From: Sideroxydans sp. CL21
Lineage (GTDB): Bacteria > Pseudomonadota > Gammaproteobacteria > Burkholderiales > Gallionellaceae
DNA length: 64,000 bases
Assembly: GCF_902459525.1 (NCBI RefSeq)
Contig: NZ_LR699166.1
Coordinates: 1,872,501 to 1,936,500, forward strand
Direction: 5' to 3'
A model generated the notes under the pieces. It was given only the letters and a program-made list of their open reading frames with translations, did no database searches and was not told the DNA's origin. The position numbers and the translations under genes are program-made. Of this stretch, positions 25,687 to 34,382 are shown piece by piece (position 1 is the first letter of the stretch; every line of letters starts with the position of its first letter).

Positions 25687-26634
25687 TCACGGCTGCCTCG
25701 GCGCAACGTAGCCGTCAACCGGAAGCATCTGCTCTTCCGGTTTGGAGAACATGCCATTGAACAGCCAGGACTTCTTCACGCCCCCCAGAGTCTCCTGTCC
25801 GTCCTGAACCAGGGAATTGGTATTGCGCACCAGTGCAGGAATCTCTGCGGCTGATTCATTGGTGATTTTCTTGATGTCTGCCGTGGCCGACTGAACATTG
25901 CTCAGGGTCGTATCGGCTTTGTCCACCAGCTTGGGAATTCCCTTATCCAGAGTTTCCAGATTTGAATTGACGCGATCCAATGCCTTGTCGATCTTTACGT
26001 ACGCCCCTTCCAGCTTCTTGTTACTGCTTGCGCCAAGTTGCGTGAATTGATTCACGGTCTCCCGAAAACTTCCCGAAGCCTGGTTCAGGTTCTTCAGTGT
26101 TTGCTGGACGTCGCCATTCGGATTGTTGACGGAAGAAGTGATCTGGTGAACGTCGCTCAGGATAGGCTGCAACTGCGCCGCCAGCGTTTCGACGACGGTA
26201 CTGGCATCTTGTCCCCGTTCGAATGCCAGCACGCTATTTTGCGTCACCTGTTTCACCTGCTGCGAGCCGGGAATGATCTCCACCACGCTCTCGCCGACCA
26301 GCGCTTCCTTGATGAGTCTGGCCTTGGCATCCTGCCCGATCAGGTGCACGTATTCGTTATCCAGCGCCACCTTGACCTGCACTGTCGCGTTGGGCTGCAT
26401 GCTCACATCCTGCACGCTGCCGACCTTGAAGCCGATGAACTTGACCGCCATGCCCTTGCTCAAACCCTGTGCGTTGGGAGTGAAAAAGTAGATCGAGGTA
26501 CTGCGATGGAAATAATCCTGCCTGGACGCGATCATGGCCAGCACGAGCAGCATGACGCCGATTGCACCCAGCATGAATTGCCTGGTGCGCTTTTCGATGT
26601 TCTGCAATCTCAAATTGTAGGTGGCTAGCTTCAT
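25687..26634 (-). CDS. mlaD: MlaD-like MCE-domain lipid-binding protein
   Basis: The 315-residue protein has one N-terminal membrane helix (about 20-40) and an MCE domain with NAQGLSKGMAVKFIGFKVGS and EALVGESVVEIIPGS, followed by a long helical region (about 130-290) rich in polar residues. MCE proteins form hexameric rings that bind phospholipids in the periplasm. The long helical tail is closer to the extended MCE proteins of betaproteobacteria than to the short E. coli MlaD. It lies between the degenerate ATPase and the TPR lipoprotein. Confidence 0.9.
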   Translation of the reverse strand: MKLATYNLRLQNIEKRTRQFMLGAIGVMLLVLAMIASRQDYFHRSTSIYFFTPNAQGLSKGMAVKFIGFKVGSVQDVSMQPNATVQVKVALDNEYVHLIGQDAKARLIKEALVGESVVEIIPGSQQVKQVTQNSVLAFERGQDASTVVETLAAQLQPILSDVHQITSSVNNPNGDVQQTLKNLNQASGSFRETVNQFTQLGASSNKKLEGAYVKIDKALDRVNSNLETLDKGIPKLVDKADTTLSNVQSATADIKKITNESAAEIPALVRNTNSLVQDGQETLGGVKKSWLFNGMFSKPEEQMLPVDGYVAPRQP

Positions 26635-26647
26635 CCCGGAATTTTGG

Positions 26648-27202
26648 TTATAGATGAATCACAAGCTGCTTCGGATCGTCCTTGTCGCTGTATTCCTCGA
26701 AGCTTACCAGCGCCGACGTACGGAATGGGAAGTATAAACGGAATACCTTGTCGAATTTGACCACGCGCGCCAATTCCTTGCGCGACAGCCCCTCGTTCAT
26801 GGAATCGTAAATAATCAGCTCCGGACTCATCAACATGGCTCGCACGAAACCGACCAGCCTCTTTTCGTATAACGACAATTGATCGGGCAGTTTAAGCAGC
26901 AGTTCGGACACGGCACTTTCGTCTAGCGCACCACACTGGACAAGCAACCGGGCCACGTGGTCTTCAAGTTTTCCGGCGACTTCGATGCCATGATACTGCA
27001 CCGGCAGGGTGATGTTTTCCCATACCCGCAGATTGCTGATCAAACCGCCGTTGTGCGGCACGATGACCACACCGGACTGATCGCCCAGATTTTGAAGTAG
27101 CGCAGAGCGCTGGGATTCGGAACGGACGACAAGACAGTATGAATAGCCTGCTTGCAGCAGGGCCTGGGTACCTTCTTCTCCATGCAGACTGAGTGTAAAC
27201 AC
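26648..27202 (-). CDS. MlaF-like ABC ATPase homologue lacking Walker A and catalytic glutamate
   Basis: The 184-residue ORF (GTG start at 27202; an in-frame stop lies about 25 bases upstream) aligns by eye with the ABC ATPase of Mla systems. Where Walker A (GPSGSGKST) should be it has VVRSESQRSALL. The Q-loop area (VPHNGGLISNLRVWENITLP) is recognisable. The signature LSGG reads LSLYE, and the Walker B end reads LIIYDSMNEG with Ser instead of Glu. There is no H-loop and the protein is about 70 residues shorter than MlaF. It cannot hydrolyse ATP in the usual way. It is the first gene of the operon, in frame and without internal stops, so it is kept as a protein. Confidence 0.75.
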   Translation of the reverse strand: MFTLSLHGEEGTQALLQAGYSYCLVVRSESQRSALLQNLGDQSGVVIVPHNGGLISNLRVWENITLPVQYHGIEVAGKLEDHVARLLVQCGALDESAVSELLLKLPDQLSLYEKRLVGFVRAMLMSPELIIYDSMNEGLSRKELARVVKFDKVFRLYFPFRTSALVSFEEYSDKDDPKQLVIHL

Positions 27203-27660
27203 GGGTTTCTCGAAATGCGTTTGTTATTGAATAGCTCGCGCAAACAGGCGTACTCGCCTGATACTGCAATTCGTGATGTCGTTTGTTACTCCCAATGTTA
27301 CCCCCGTCAATGTTTTACTGTTGCGATGAAGGCGCAACTATACACTGCCGATAAAACGAGTCGCTTCTTTGGCTGGCGGCGAACTGACCTGCTTCGCCAA
27401 TTATGTCAAGGTACAGATTGGAGATATCGTCTTTATTGAGATAAGCCCAAATCGCTTTAATAGAAGTTTGATATGGTTGTCACTCTCGAATAACTGCCAT
27501 AATTCGTCCTTGAGTTTGTCGGCTACGACGAATATTCGTTCGTCAGCATAACACTTTGATTAATATAAGATGATTGCTATACCACTTGCGGATTTAAAAT
27601 CCGTCGCTGCAAAATCGCCATACCGCTTCAATTTCAATTCAGGTTTAGAGTATTAAGCTG
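27203..27660. other. Spacer with GTTACCCCC-type repeats and a palindrome
   Basis: About 460 bp between the divergent Mla-like operon and rep. It holds GTTACTCCC (27285-27293) and GTTACCCCC (27297-27305), 12 bp apart, the same arrangement seen at both ends of the tRNA-Val element. At 27589-27603 lies the palindrome CGGATTTAAAATCCG, which resembles the anticodon arm of a tRNA-Leu(UAA), although no tRNA is present. Together these could be an integration scar. No gene is seen; promoters for both sides must lie here. Confidence 0.45.
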
Positions 27661-29649
27661 ATGTCGAGCAAACTTAACCCCACGCAACGCGAAGCAATCA
27701 AATATCTGGATGGTCCCCTCCTGGTGCTGGCCGGGGCCGGCAGCGGCAAGACGCGTGTCATCACGCACAAGCTTGCTTATCTCATCGAAGATTGCGGCTA
27801 TTCGCCGCGCAACGTGGCCGCCATCACTTTCACCAACAAAGCCGCAAACGAAATGCGCGAGCGCGTCGGAAAGCTGTTGAGCGGACGCGATGCCAAGGGT
27901 ATGACCATCAGCACCTTCCATGCGCTAGGCATGCAGATCCTGCGCGAGGATGGGCCGCTACTCGGCTACAAGAAGCAATTCTCCATATTCGATAGCGCCG
28001 ATACGGGAAAGATCATCAGCGAACTGCTGGGCAGTCCGGACAAACAGGAGATTCGCACCGCGCAAAGCGTGATGTCGAACTGGAAGGCTGCCTTCCTCAC
28101 GCCGCAGCAAGCGGAAAGTCAGGCCGAAAACGAAGAACAACAACGCATCGCCCTGCTCTATGCGCGCTACCAGGAAACGTTACGCGCTTATCAGTCGGTG
28201 GACTTCGACGACCTCATCCGACTGCCGGTGGAACTGTTCAAGGCAAATGCAGAAGCACTCCAGCGCTGGCAGCAGCGCTTCCGCTACCTGCTCATCGACG
28301 AATACCAGGACACCAACGATTGCCAGTACCAGATGATGAAGCTGCTGGCGGGCGACCGGGCCGCCATCACCGCGGTGGGTGACGATGACCAGGCCATCTA
28401 TGCCTGGCGCGGCGCGAGCACGGCCAATCTGCACAACTTGCAGAAAGACTATCCCACCCTGCGCGTCATCAAGCTGGAGCAGAACTACCGCTCTTCGCAG
28501 CGCATCCTGCAAAGCGCCAACCACCTCATCAAGAACAACACCAAGCTGTTCGAGAAGAACCTGTGGAGCGAACATGGTCCCGGCGATCCGGTGCGCGTGT
28601 TCGCGGCAAAAGATGAAGAAAATGAAGCGGAATCCGTGGTGCTGCGTCTGTTGGCGCACAAGTTCGAGAACCGTACCCGCTTCGCCGATTACGCCATCCT
28701 CTATCGCAGCAACCATCTGTCGCGCGTGTTTGAGGAGCAGCTGCGCACCCACAAAGTGCCTTACACCGTCAGCGGCGGCACCTCGTTTTTCGACCATGCC
28801 GAGATCAAGGATCTTACCGCCTACCTGCGCCTGATTGCCAATCCCGACGATGATCCCGCCTTCATCCGTGCGATCACGACACCCAAGCGCGGCATTGGCA
28901 ACAGCACACTGGAAAAATTGGCGACACATGCCGGCTCGCGCAACATCAGCCTGTTCGAGGCGGCGTTTGACGGCGAAATGGCACATCATCTGCAGTCGCG
29001 CCAACATGAAGATCTGCTCACCTTCTGCAACTTCATCAATCGTATGCAGGCTCGAGCCGAAAAAGAACCATGCAGCGAAGTGTTGAATGACCTGCTCTCC
29101 GCCATCGACTACGAAGCCTGGTTATTTGACAGCCACGAACCGCGTCAGGCGGAAAATAAATGGAACAACGTGCAGGATTTCACCGGCTGGATGAATCGCA
29201 AATCCGAAACAGACGAAAAGACCATGATTGCAATGACGCAGTTGATTGCGCTGCTCAACCTGCTCGAATCGCGCGACCAGGAAACCGATGCCGTATCGCT
29301 TTCCACACTGCACGCTGCCAAGGGACTGGAGTTCGGTCACGTATTCCTGGTCGGCGTGGAAGAGAACATCCTGCCGCACGAGCGCAGCGAATCGCCGGAG
29401 CAGATCGAGGAAGAACGCCGTCTGATGTATGTCGGCATCACCCGCGCCCAGCGCTCGCTGCAGATCAGTTACTGTACCCGACGCAAACGCGGCAAGGAAT
29501 TTTCCGGCTGCGATCCCAGCCGCTTTATCGCCGAACTGCCGCAGGCGGACATCGTTTATTCCGGGGTCGCGACGGTGGGTAACGCGCCTGCGGTCACCAA
29601 GGATGAAGGAATGGACAAGTTGGCACGGCTGAAGGCAATGTTGAAATGA
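27661..29649 (+). CDS. rep: ATP-dependent DNA helicase Rep (UvrD/Rep superfamily 1)
   Basis: At 662 residues it has the right length for Rep. It shows the Q-motif NPTQREAI, Walker A AGAGSGKT (24-31), motif Ia TFTNKAANEM, DEYQDTN, GDDDQAIYAWRGA, QNYRSSQRIL, and the C-terminal VSLSTLHAAKGLEF and VGITRAQ. It unwinds DNA 3'-5' and helps forks pass bound proteins. It stands alone, with a convergent MFS gene 45 bp downstream. Confidence 0.96.
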   Translation: MSSKLNPTQREAIKYLDGPLLVLAGAGSGKTRVITHKLAYLIEDCGYSPRNVAAITFTNKAANEMRERVGKLLSGRDAKGMTISTFHALGMQILREDGPLLGYKKQFSIFDSADTGKIISELLGSPDKQEIRTAQSVMSNWKAAFLTPQQAESQAENEEQQRIALLYARYQETLRAYQSVDFDDLIRLPVELFKANAEALQRWQQRFRYLLIDEYQDTNDCQYQMMKLLAGDRAAITAVGDDDQAIYAWRGASTANLHNLQKDYPTLRVIKLEQNYRSSQRILQSANHLIKNNTKLFEKNLWSEHGPGDPVRVFAAKDEENEAESVVLRLLAHKFENRTRFADYAILYRSNHLSRVFEEQLRTHKVPYTVSGGTSFFDHAEIKDLTAYLRLIANPDDDPAFIRAITTPKRGIGNSTLEKLATHAGSRNISLFEAAFDGEMAHHLQSRQHEDLLTFCNFINRMQARAEKEPCSEVLNDLLSAIDYEAWLFDSHEPRQAENKWNNVQDFTGWMNRKSETDEKTMIAMTQLIALLNLLESRDQETDAVSLSTLHAAKGLEFGHVFLVGVEENILPHERSESPEQIEEERRLMYVGITRAQRSLQISYCTRRKRGKEFSGCDPSRFIAELPQADIVYSGVATVGNAPAVTKDEGMDKLARLKAMLK

Positions 29650-29694
29650 ATATGTCCTGAGCCACAGCCCGTGGCCGTACTTCGTTCATTGCAC

Positions 29695-30930
29695 CTAGTG
29701 CAAATGATGCAGATCCAGTTTGCGCAGTCTGGGTGCCATAAAAGCGGTAGTCGACACGACAACCAGCGTCATGGTTCCGCCAAAGATGACTGATGGAACC
29801 AGTCCCATCAGCCGTGCAGCGAGGCCGGACTCGAACGCACCCAGCTCGTTGGATGAACCGATGAATATCCCGTTGATGGAAGCGACGCGGCCGCGCATCG
29901 TATCCGGCGTTGCCAGCTGCATGATGGTGGTGCGCATGACCACCGACACGCCATCGCAAATACCGGACAGCATCAGCAACAGCGCAGCAAGCCAGAAATA
30001 GTTACTCATGGCGAATGCAATGATGCAGACGCCAAACCCCGCCACTGCCGCAAGCAGCCAGCGCCCGGCATGTTTATTGATGGGATGCCTTGCGAGGAAG
30101 ATGCCTATCATGATGGCTCCGACAGCGGGAGCGGCACGCAGGATGCCCAAACCTTCGGGACCGTAGTGGAAAATCTCCTGCACGAAAGCCGGCAACATGG
30201 CGACCGCACCGCCAAACAGCACCGCGAACATGTCCAGCGCCTGCGCTCCCAGGATGATCTGGTTGCCGAACACAAAGCGCAACCCTTCTCCTATGCTGGA
30301 AAATATGGGGGACGCTTTTGCGGGAGGCGGCTCCTCGATGCGCAAAGACAGCAACGTCAGGGCCGCACTCATGGCCAGGACCGCAGACACTGCATACGCA
30401 CTCGTCAGGCTGGCCCAGGCGACCAATGCCCCGCCGAGCGCCGGTCCTGCGACCAATCCCAACTGGAAGATCGAGCTTCCGACCCCGGCAGCGCGCGCAT
30501 ATTGATCGCGCGGCAATGCCAGCGCGAACAGCGAGTTGTAAGAAGGACTGATGAACGCGCGCGCCACTCCGCCGCAGGCAATTGAGCCATAAATCCACAG
30601 CACAGGGTCCTTCAACGTCATAAAGGTAGTGGCTACCAGCACCAACGCGTTCACGCTCGTCAACAGGCCGGCCATCACGCCGAACTTGCGCCGCGAATGA
30701 TGATCGATCGCATAACCGGCAAATAGCGCGCAACTGAAATACGGGATTACTTCGGCCAGGCCGATAAGCCCGAGCGCCAGCGTATCGTGCGTCAGTTCAT
30801 AGATGTGCCATCCGACCACGACCGCGATGATTTGGTAGGCGAGAACAATTTGAATCCGAAAAGCCAGTAGCTTGAGAAAAGCGGGATTGCGCAAGGGGTG
30901 CATCGGGGATGGGGGAAAAGATTGTGGCAT
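29695..30930 (-). CDS. MFS transporter, EntS-like (MFS_3 family)
   Basis: The 411-residue protein has about 12 membrane segments, with GYAIDHHSRRKFGVMAGLL as the loop 2-3 motif and the symmetric half including DTMRGRVASINGIFIGSSNE, which is characteristic of the enterobactin-exporter-like subfamily. The substrate is unknown and no siderophore genes are nearby. It converges with rep. Confidence 0.88.
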   Translation of the reverse strand: MPQSFPPSPMHPLRNPAFLKLLAFRIQIVLAYQIIAVVVGWHIYELTHDTLALGLIGLAEVIPYFSCALFAGYAIDHHSRRKFGVMAGLLTSVNALVLVATTFMTLKDPVLWIYGSIACGGVARAFISPSYNSLFALALPRDQYARAAGVGSSIFQLGLVAGPALGGALVAWASLTSAYAVSAVLAMSAALTLLSLRIEEPPPAKASPIFSSIGEGLRFVFGNQIILGAQALDMFAVLFGGAVAMLPAFVQEIFHYGPEGLGILRAAPAVGAIMIGIFLARHPINKHAGRWLLAAVAGFGVCIIAFAMSNYFWLAALLLMLSGICDGVSVVMRTTIMQLATPDTMRGRVASINGIFIGSSNELGAFESGLAARLMGLVPSVIFGGTMTLVVVSTTAFMAPRLRKLDLHHLH

Positions 30931-31030
30931 AGTTCAGCAGATGTCCTCGTTATCCAGCAAAGGATTCAAGTATCGGCCGACCTTTGCCTGTTGGATAGCG
31001 TTCACGCTGCAAAATGTGGCGGGCTTAAAT

Positions 31031-31432
31031 CTATTTCCCGTTCGTCATATGCTTATATATCGCTTCCGCGGTCTGCTCCAGAAGCGCAACATCCAGCACG
31101 CCGATGCATTGTTCCGCGACTTCGATGCCGTCCAGCACGCTGGAGCGTTCGGCTTCTGTTATCTCCCATATGCCGGTCGAATCCCCCCGTCTGCGCACCT
31201 CGATCAATGTCAGGATGGCGGCATCCAGGGTTTCGATGGCATTGACGATCCGGGTATTCTTGTTCTCGAGAGCGGTGCGGACGACCGAGATTGCCGTCGC
31301 CAGGCGTGAGAATGCAATGACGGTGAAACGTCCTTCGCATGCAGCTTCGTAAGGCAGGTGCATGTCCATCGCGTAGATGTCTTTCAGACCTTGCGTGACC
31401 GGAACCCGCAAAGGCGGACGTTTCTTGCTCAT
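31031..31432 (-). CDS. Hypothetical protein, 133 aa, mostly helical
   Basis: I place the start at 31432 (MSKKRPPLRVPVTQG) after a GGAAGG. The protein is soluble and alpha-helical (ATAISVVRTALENKNTRIVN and onward), with no signal peptide or recognised domain. It lies between the CYTH-CHAD gene and the MFS gene on the same strand, 88 bp after the CYTH-CHAD stop. Some short proteobacterial proteins of unknown role look similar; I do not assign one. Confidence 0.6.
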   Translation of the reverse strand: MSKKRPPLRVPVTQGLKDIYAMDMHLPYEAACEGRFTVIAFSRLATAISVVRTALENKNTRIVNAIETLDAAILTLIEVRRRGDSTGIWEITEAERSSVLDGIEVAEQCIGVLDVALLEQTAEAIYKHMTNGK

Positions 31433-31519
31433 TCTGTACAAACCTTCCAGATAATTTTTTTGCTTTACGGACTTTCCTGTCTAGCTGCAGGAAAATATCA
31501 GACAAGTGCGGCATTCAAT

Positions 31520-33010
31520 TCAGTGCCAGAATTCCTTTTGTGCCGCGTATCTTTCCCAGGCTTTGCGGAACTCTGCGATGCGTTCGGCGTAGTCGTGTTC
31601 CATCCATCCGCGCACAAGCATGAGTGTATCGTGCCGAGCGGCATTATCCAACTCCGCCAGCAAGCGGTGTGCCACGGCAATGTCATTCAGGACACCCAGG
31701 ATATCCTGCAATTCGGTCAATACCGTCAAGTAGTTGCCCGACTTTGAACCGGGAAACAAGGCACCGAACATATCGATGCTGTACCGGAGTTTTTTGCAGG
31801 CAATGCGCAAAGCATGAAGTTGTGCGGGGTCTTCGCCAAGCAAGCCCTTGCCGTGCACAAGGACTTGTTTGCTGCGCTTATCCAGGATACGTGTCGCGAA
31901 TTTTTCCAGCGTAGCTTCGGACTCGGCCGACTGCAGACCATGCATCCACGCGCCAAAGCGCAGCAGCAAGCGTTGAAAATCCTGTGAGGCGAGGCTGCCT
32001 TCCATTCCGGCATGCTGGTGTTTGCGCATCCGATCAGCCGCATTGAGGACTTCCCGCAGCCCGTCATGATCAGGCAATCGGGCAAGGATCGGTACCAGCG
32101 TTTGAGTGACGAACACATCCCATTCACGCGCACGTCCCAGTTCCACACATAGTCTCGCCATCTGCAGACGCAGAGCCGCCAATTCGGCGTCATCGGGACG
32201 ATGTCGCTGGGCGATGGCGAGCACCACGCGCAGACGTCGCAGCCCGACACGGACCTGATGCAGATACTCCTCGTCCAGTTTAAGCAACGCACCCGGCACG
32301 TTGGACTGCACATGAGACAGGAATGCGCTTATCAGACTTTGAAGGGCAACAGTGACCGGTTGAAGTTTTTTCAGGGCCGGAAACCTGACCTTGCTTACCG
32401 ACGGCTTTGCTCCGGAAAACAGCAAATACCCGTATTCTGCCTTGCTGGTATGTTCGACATCCATCGGTACAATATTGAGCAGGGCCAGCGCCAGTTTGAA
32501 CAGTTGCTGTGGAGATCCGGATTTCAGCTCGAGTTCCAGTTCCGAGATCGGGCCGGTTGACTGTCCGGCACGTATCTCGCCGCTGTCCATGCACAGCTCT
32601 ATCTCGGCTCCTTCGAATTCCAGCATGCGCACGTTGCGCGAGAATTCGGTGACGAAAACAGGCTGCAGCCGATTGCGCACGCCGTGCGGCAGCTGACCGC
32701 CGCCGGCTTTGAGCAGGGCAAAATCCAGTTGTTCGGACGGGACCGGGGTTTCCCATTCGTTGCGCTGATGCAGGCCCGCGCTGACCTCTCCGCCGCCCTT
32801 CAGCGTCTGCACGAATTGCTTGCCTGCCCGTCGCAGCCGCAAAGCCATCGCCTGGCGGCGCAATTCAAGGTCTGCGGTATCGTAATAGATACTGTAGAGC
32901 TTGAGCGTGCGGGCGCGGCTGGCAGATAGAGAGCGAAGAAATGGATGCCGCTTGAGCCTGATCAGATTTTCAGGCGCAATGTGCAGCTTGAGTTCGGTTT
33001 CGATCGCCAC
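31520..33010 (-). CDS. CYTH-CHAD domain protein (inorganic triphosphatase-like)
   Basis: The CYTH domain starts at the signature ETELKL, which sets the start at the GTG at 33010, eight bases after the stop of the TPM gene; a longer open frame to 33247 overlaps that gene and encodes no domain. CYTH residues 1-200 hold alternating charged motifs (EIELCMDSGEI, ELELELKSG) for a triphosphate tunnel. CHAD (about 210-490) is helical with conserved histidines and lysines (YLHQVRVGLRRLRV, HALRIACKKLRYSIDMF) that bind polyphosphate. Related enzymes hydrolyse inorganic triphosphate. Confidence 0.9.
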   Translation of the reverse strand: MAIETELKLHIAPENLIRLKRHPFLRSLSASRARTLKLYSIYYDTADLELRRQAMALRLRRAGKQFVQTLKGGGEVSAGLHQRNEWETPVPSEQLDFALLKAGGGQLPHGVRNRLQPVFVTEFSRNVRMLEFEGAEIELCMDSGEIRAGQSTGPISELELELKSGSPQQLFKLALALLNIVPMDVEHTSKAEYGYLLFSGAKPSVSKVRFPALKKLQPVTVALQSLISAFLSHVQSNVPGALLKLDEEYLHQVRVGLRRLRVVLAIAQRHRPDDAELAALRLQMARLCVELGRAREWDVFVTQTLVPILARLPDHDGLREVLNAADRMRKHQHAGMEGSLASQDFQRLLLRFGAWMHGLQSAESEATLEKFATRILDKRSKQVLVHGKGLLGEDPAQLHALRIACKKLRYSIDMFGALFPGSKSGNYLTVLTELQDILGVLNDIAVAHRLLAELDNAARHDTLMLVRGWMEHDYAERIAEFRKAWERYAAQKEFWH

Positions 33011-33017
33011 AACGGAC

Positions 33018-33518
33018 TCAGAGCAGGACTGGACTGTCCGGCAGTTCGTTGATCTTGCCGGCACCGATTTGCGGGTAATGTTGCGCAAGATGGCTGCCCA
33101 CGCTGCGAATTCCGGCAATGACGCCTTGTTCGAACTTGCCCTGACGGAATGCGTTCTCCATCTCCTGACAGACCGCTTCCCAAATTGCCGGGCCAAGCCT
33201 GACGTGAATGCCACGATCCGCAACGATCTCGACTTTCCGGTCGGCAAGCAGCAAATAGATCAACACGCCGTTGTTATGTTCGGTATCCCAGACGCGCAGC
33301 TTGGAAAAGACTTCGATAGCCCGTTCGCGCGCGGTCTGTCCGGCAAGCAGGGGCTTGATATCCAGGGCAGCTTCAACCGCAAATCGGATCTGTCCAGCAT
33401 GCATCTTCTCCGCTTCGGCTATGGCATGTTCGATGTTCTCCAGCGCCTTGCGCGGAAAGACTCGACGCATCGCAGCATGGCTTACCGACAGGTGTTTAAG
33501 GATACGTTTGAAGTTCAT
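33018..33518 (-). CDS. TPM-domain protein (second copy)
   Basis: 166 residues with a TPM fold: IEHAIAEAEKMHAGQIRFAVE, ERAIEVFSKLRVWDTEHNNG and VLIYLLLADRKVEIVADRGI, the hallmark sequence. It lacks the signal peptide and glycine-rich tail of the neighbouring TPM protein, so it probably acts in the cytoplasm or at the inner face of the membrane. It starts on the base after the stop of the upstream gene and ends eight bases before the CYTH-CHAD start. Confidence 0.88.
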   Translation of the reverse strand: MNFKRILKHLSVSHAAMRRVFPRKALENIEHAIAEAEKMHAGQIRFAVEAALDIKPLLAGQTARERAIEVFSKLRVWDTEHNNGVLIYLLLADRKVEIVADRGIHVRLGPAIWEAVCQEMENAFRQGKFEQGVIAGIRSVGSHLAQHYPQIGAGKINELPDSPVLL

Positions 33519-34382
33519 TTACCAGTCTCCCGAAGCACCGCCACCGCCAAAACCTCCACCTCCCCCGCCAAAACCCCCACCACCGCCTCCGCTACCCCAT
33601 CCTCCTCCACCGCCCCAGCCGGAAGGAAAAGACGAACCGCCGCCCCCCATCCCGAAGAGCAGGGATAGCACGAAGGCTACAAGCGCCGCGGCAACCGCCC
33701 AGCCGATCGAGAGCAACATCACCCATGCCAGAGCGCCGATCACCCCGCCAACGATCAGACCGCTGGGAAGCCGTCCCAGCAACTGGCGCAAAATAATATT
33801 GCCCATCATGAAAATCACGAATCCGGCGCCGATCAATTGACCGAAGTTGTCCGATCCGTCGCCGGATTGCGAGGACGTCCGCTGTGACGGAGGCGGCAAT
33901 GGTTCACCGTCGATGACCTTGATGATCGCGTCCACACCTGCATCGATGCCTGCATAGAATTCCCCGCGCTTGAAATCCGGACCTATGATCTCCGACACGA
34001 CGCGTTTCGCCGTCGCGTCGTTCAGTGCGCCTTCCAGCCCGTAACCGACCTCAATGCGCAGTTTGCGGTCGTCCTTGGCGATGAGCAGCAACACGCCGTC
34101 ATCCACGCCTTTGCGCCCAAGCTTCCAGACGTCGACAACACGGATACCGAACTGCTCGATTGTCTCAGGCTGCGTGCTGGGCACAAGCAGCACGGCGATC
34201 TGCGACCCTTTGCGGGATTCGAATGCCGCCAGTTTGGTTTCCAGCGCCTGTTTCTGGGTGGCATCCAGCGTGGAGGTGAGATCGGTTACGCGCTGAGTGA
34301 GTTTTGGAACGTCAACCTCTGCTTGCGCTGTGCCGCAAAGCAGTAGCGCAAGCAGAATAAGCCGCGTCCAGAAATGGTTCAT
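33519..34382 (-). CDS. Secreted/membrane TPM-domain protein (YgcG family) with Gly-rich tail
   Basis: 287 residues: an N-terminal signal (LILLALLLCGTAQA), a TPM domain (about 25-170; VDVWKLGRKGVDDGVLLLIAKDDR), two membrane helices (about 190-255), and a C-terminal tail of glycine-serine repeats (from about 257). The usual partner is LemA, encoded immediately upstream. The tail also creates long proline-rich shadows on the opposite strand. Confidence 0.9.
   Translation of the reverse strand: MNHFWTRLILLALLLCGTAQAEVDVPKLTQRVTDLTSTLDATQKQALETKLAAFESRKGSQIAVLLVPSTQPETIEQFGIRVVDVWKLGRKGVDDGVLLLIAKDDRKLRIEVGYGLEGALNDATAKRVVSEIIGPDFKRGEFYAGIDAGVDAIIKVIDGEPLPPPSQRTSSQSGDGSDNFGQLIGAGFVIFMMGNIILRQLLGRLPSGLIVGGVIGALAWVMLLSIGWAVAAALVAFVLSLLFGMGGGGSSFPSGWGGGGGWGSGGGGGGFGGGGGGFGGGGASGDW

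Noticed and set aside
28180-29007. Minus-strand open frame of 275 codons
   Set aside because: It is antisense to the helicase motifs of rep.
33011-33247. Upstream extension of the CYTH-CHAD protein
   Set aside because: It overlaps the TPM gene; the CYTH signature starts directly at the GTG at 33010.
33271-33840. Plus-strand proline-rich open frame
   Set aside because: It is the mirror of the glycine-rich tail of the TPM protein on the minus strand.
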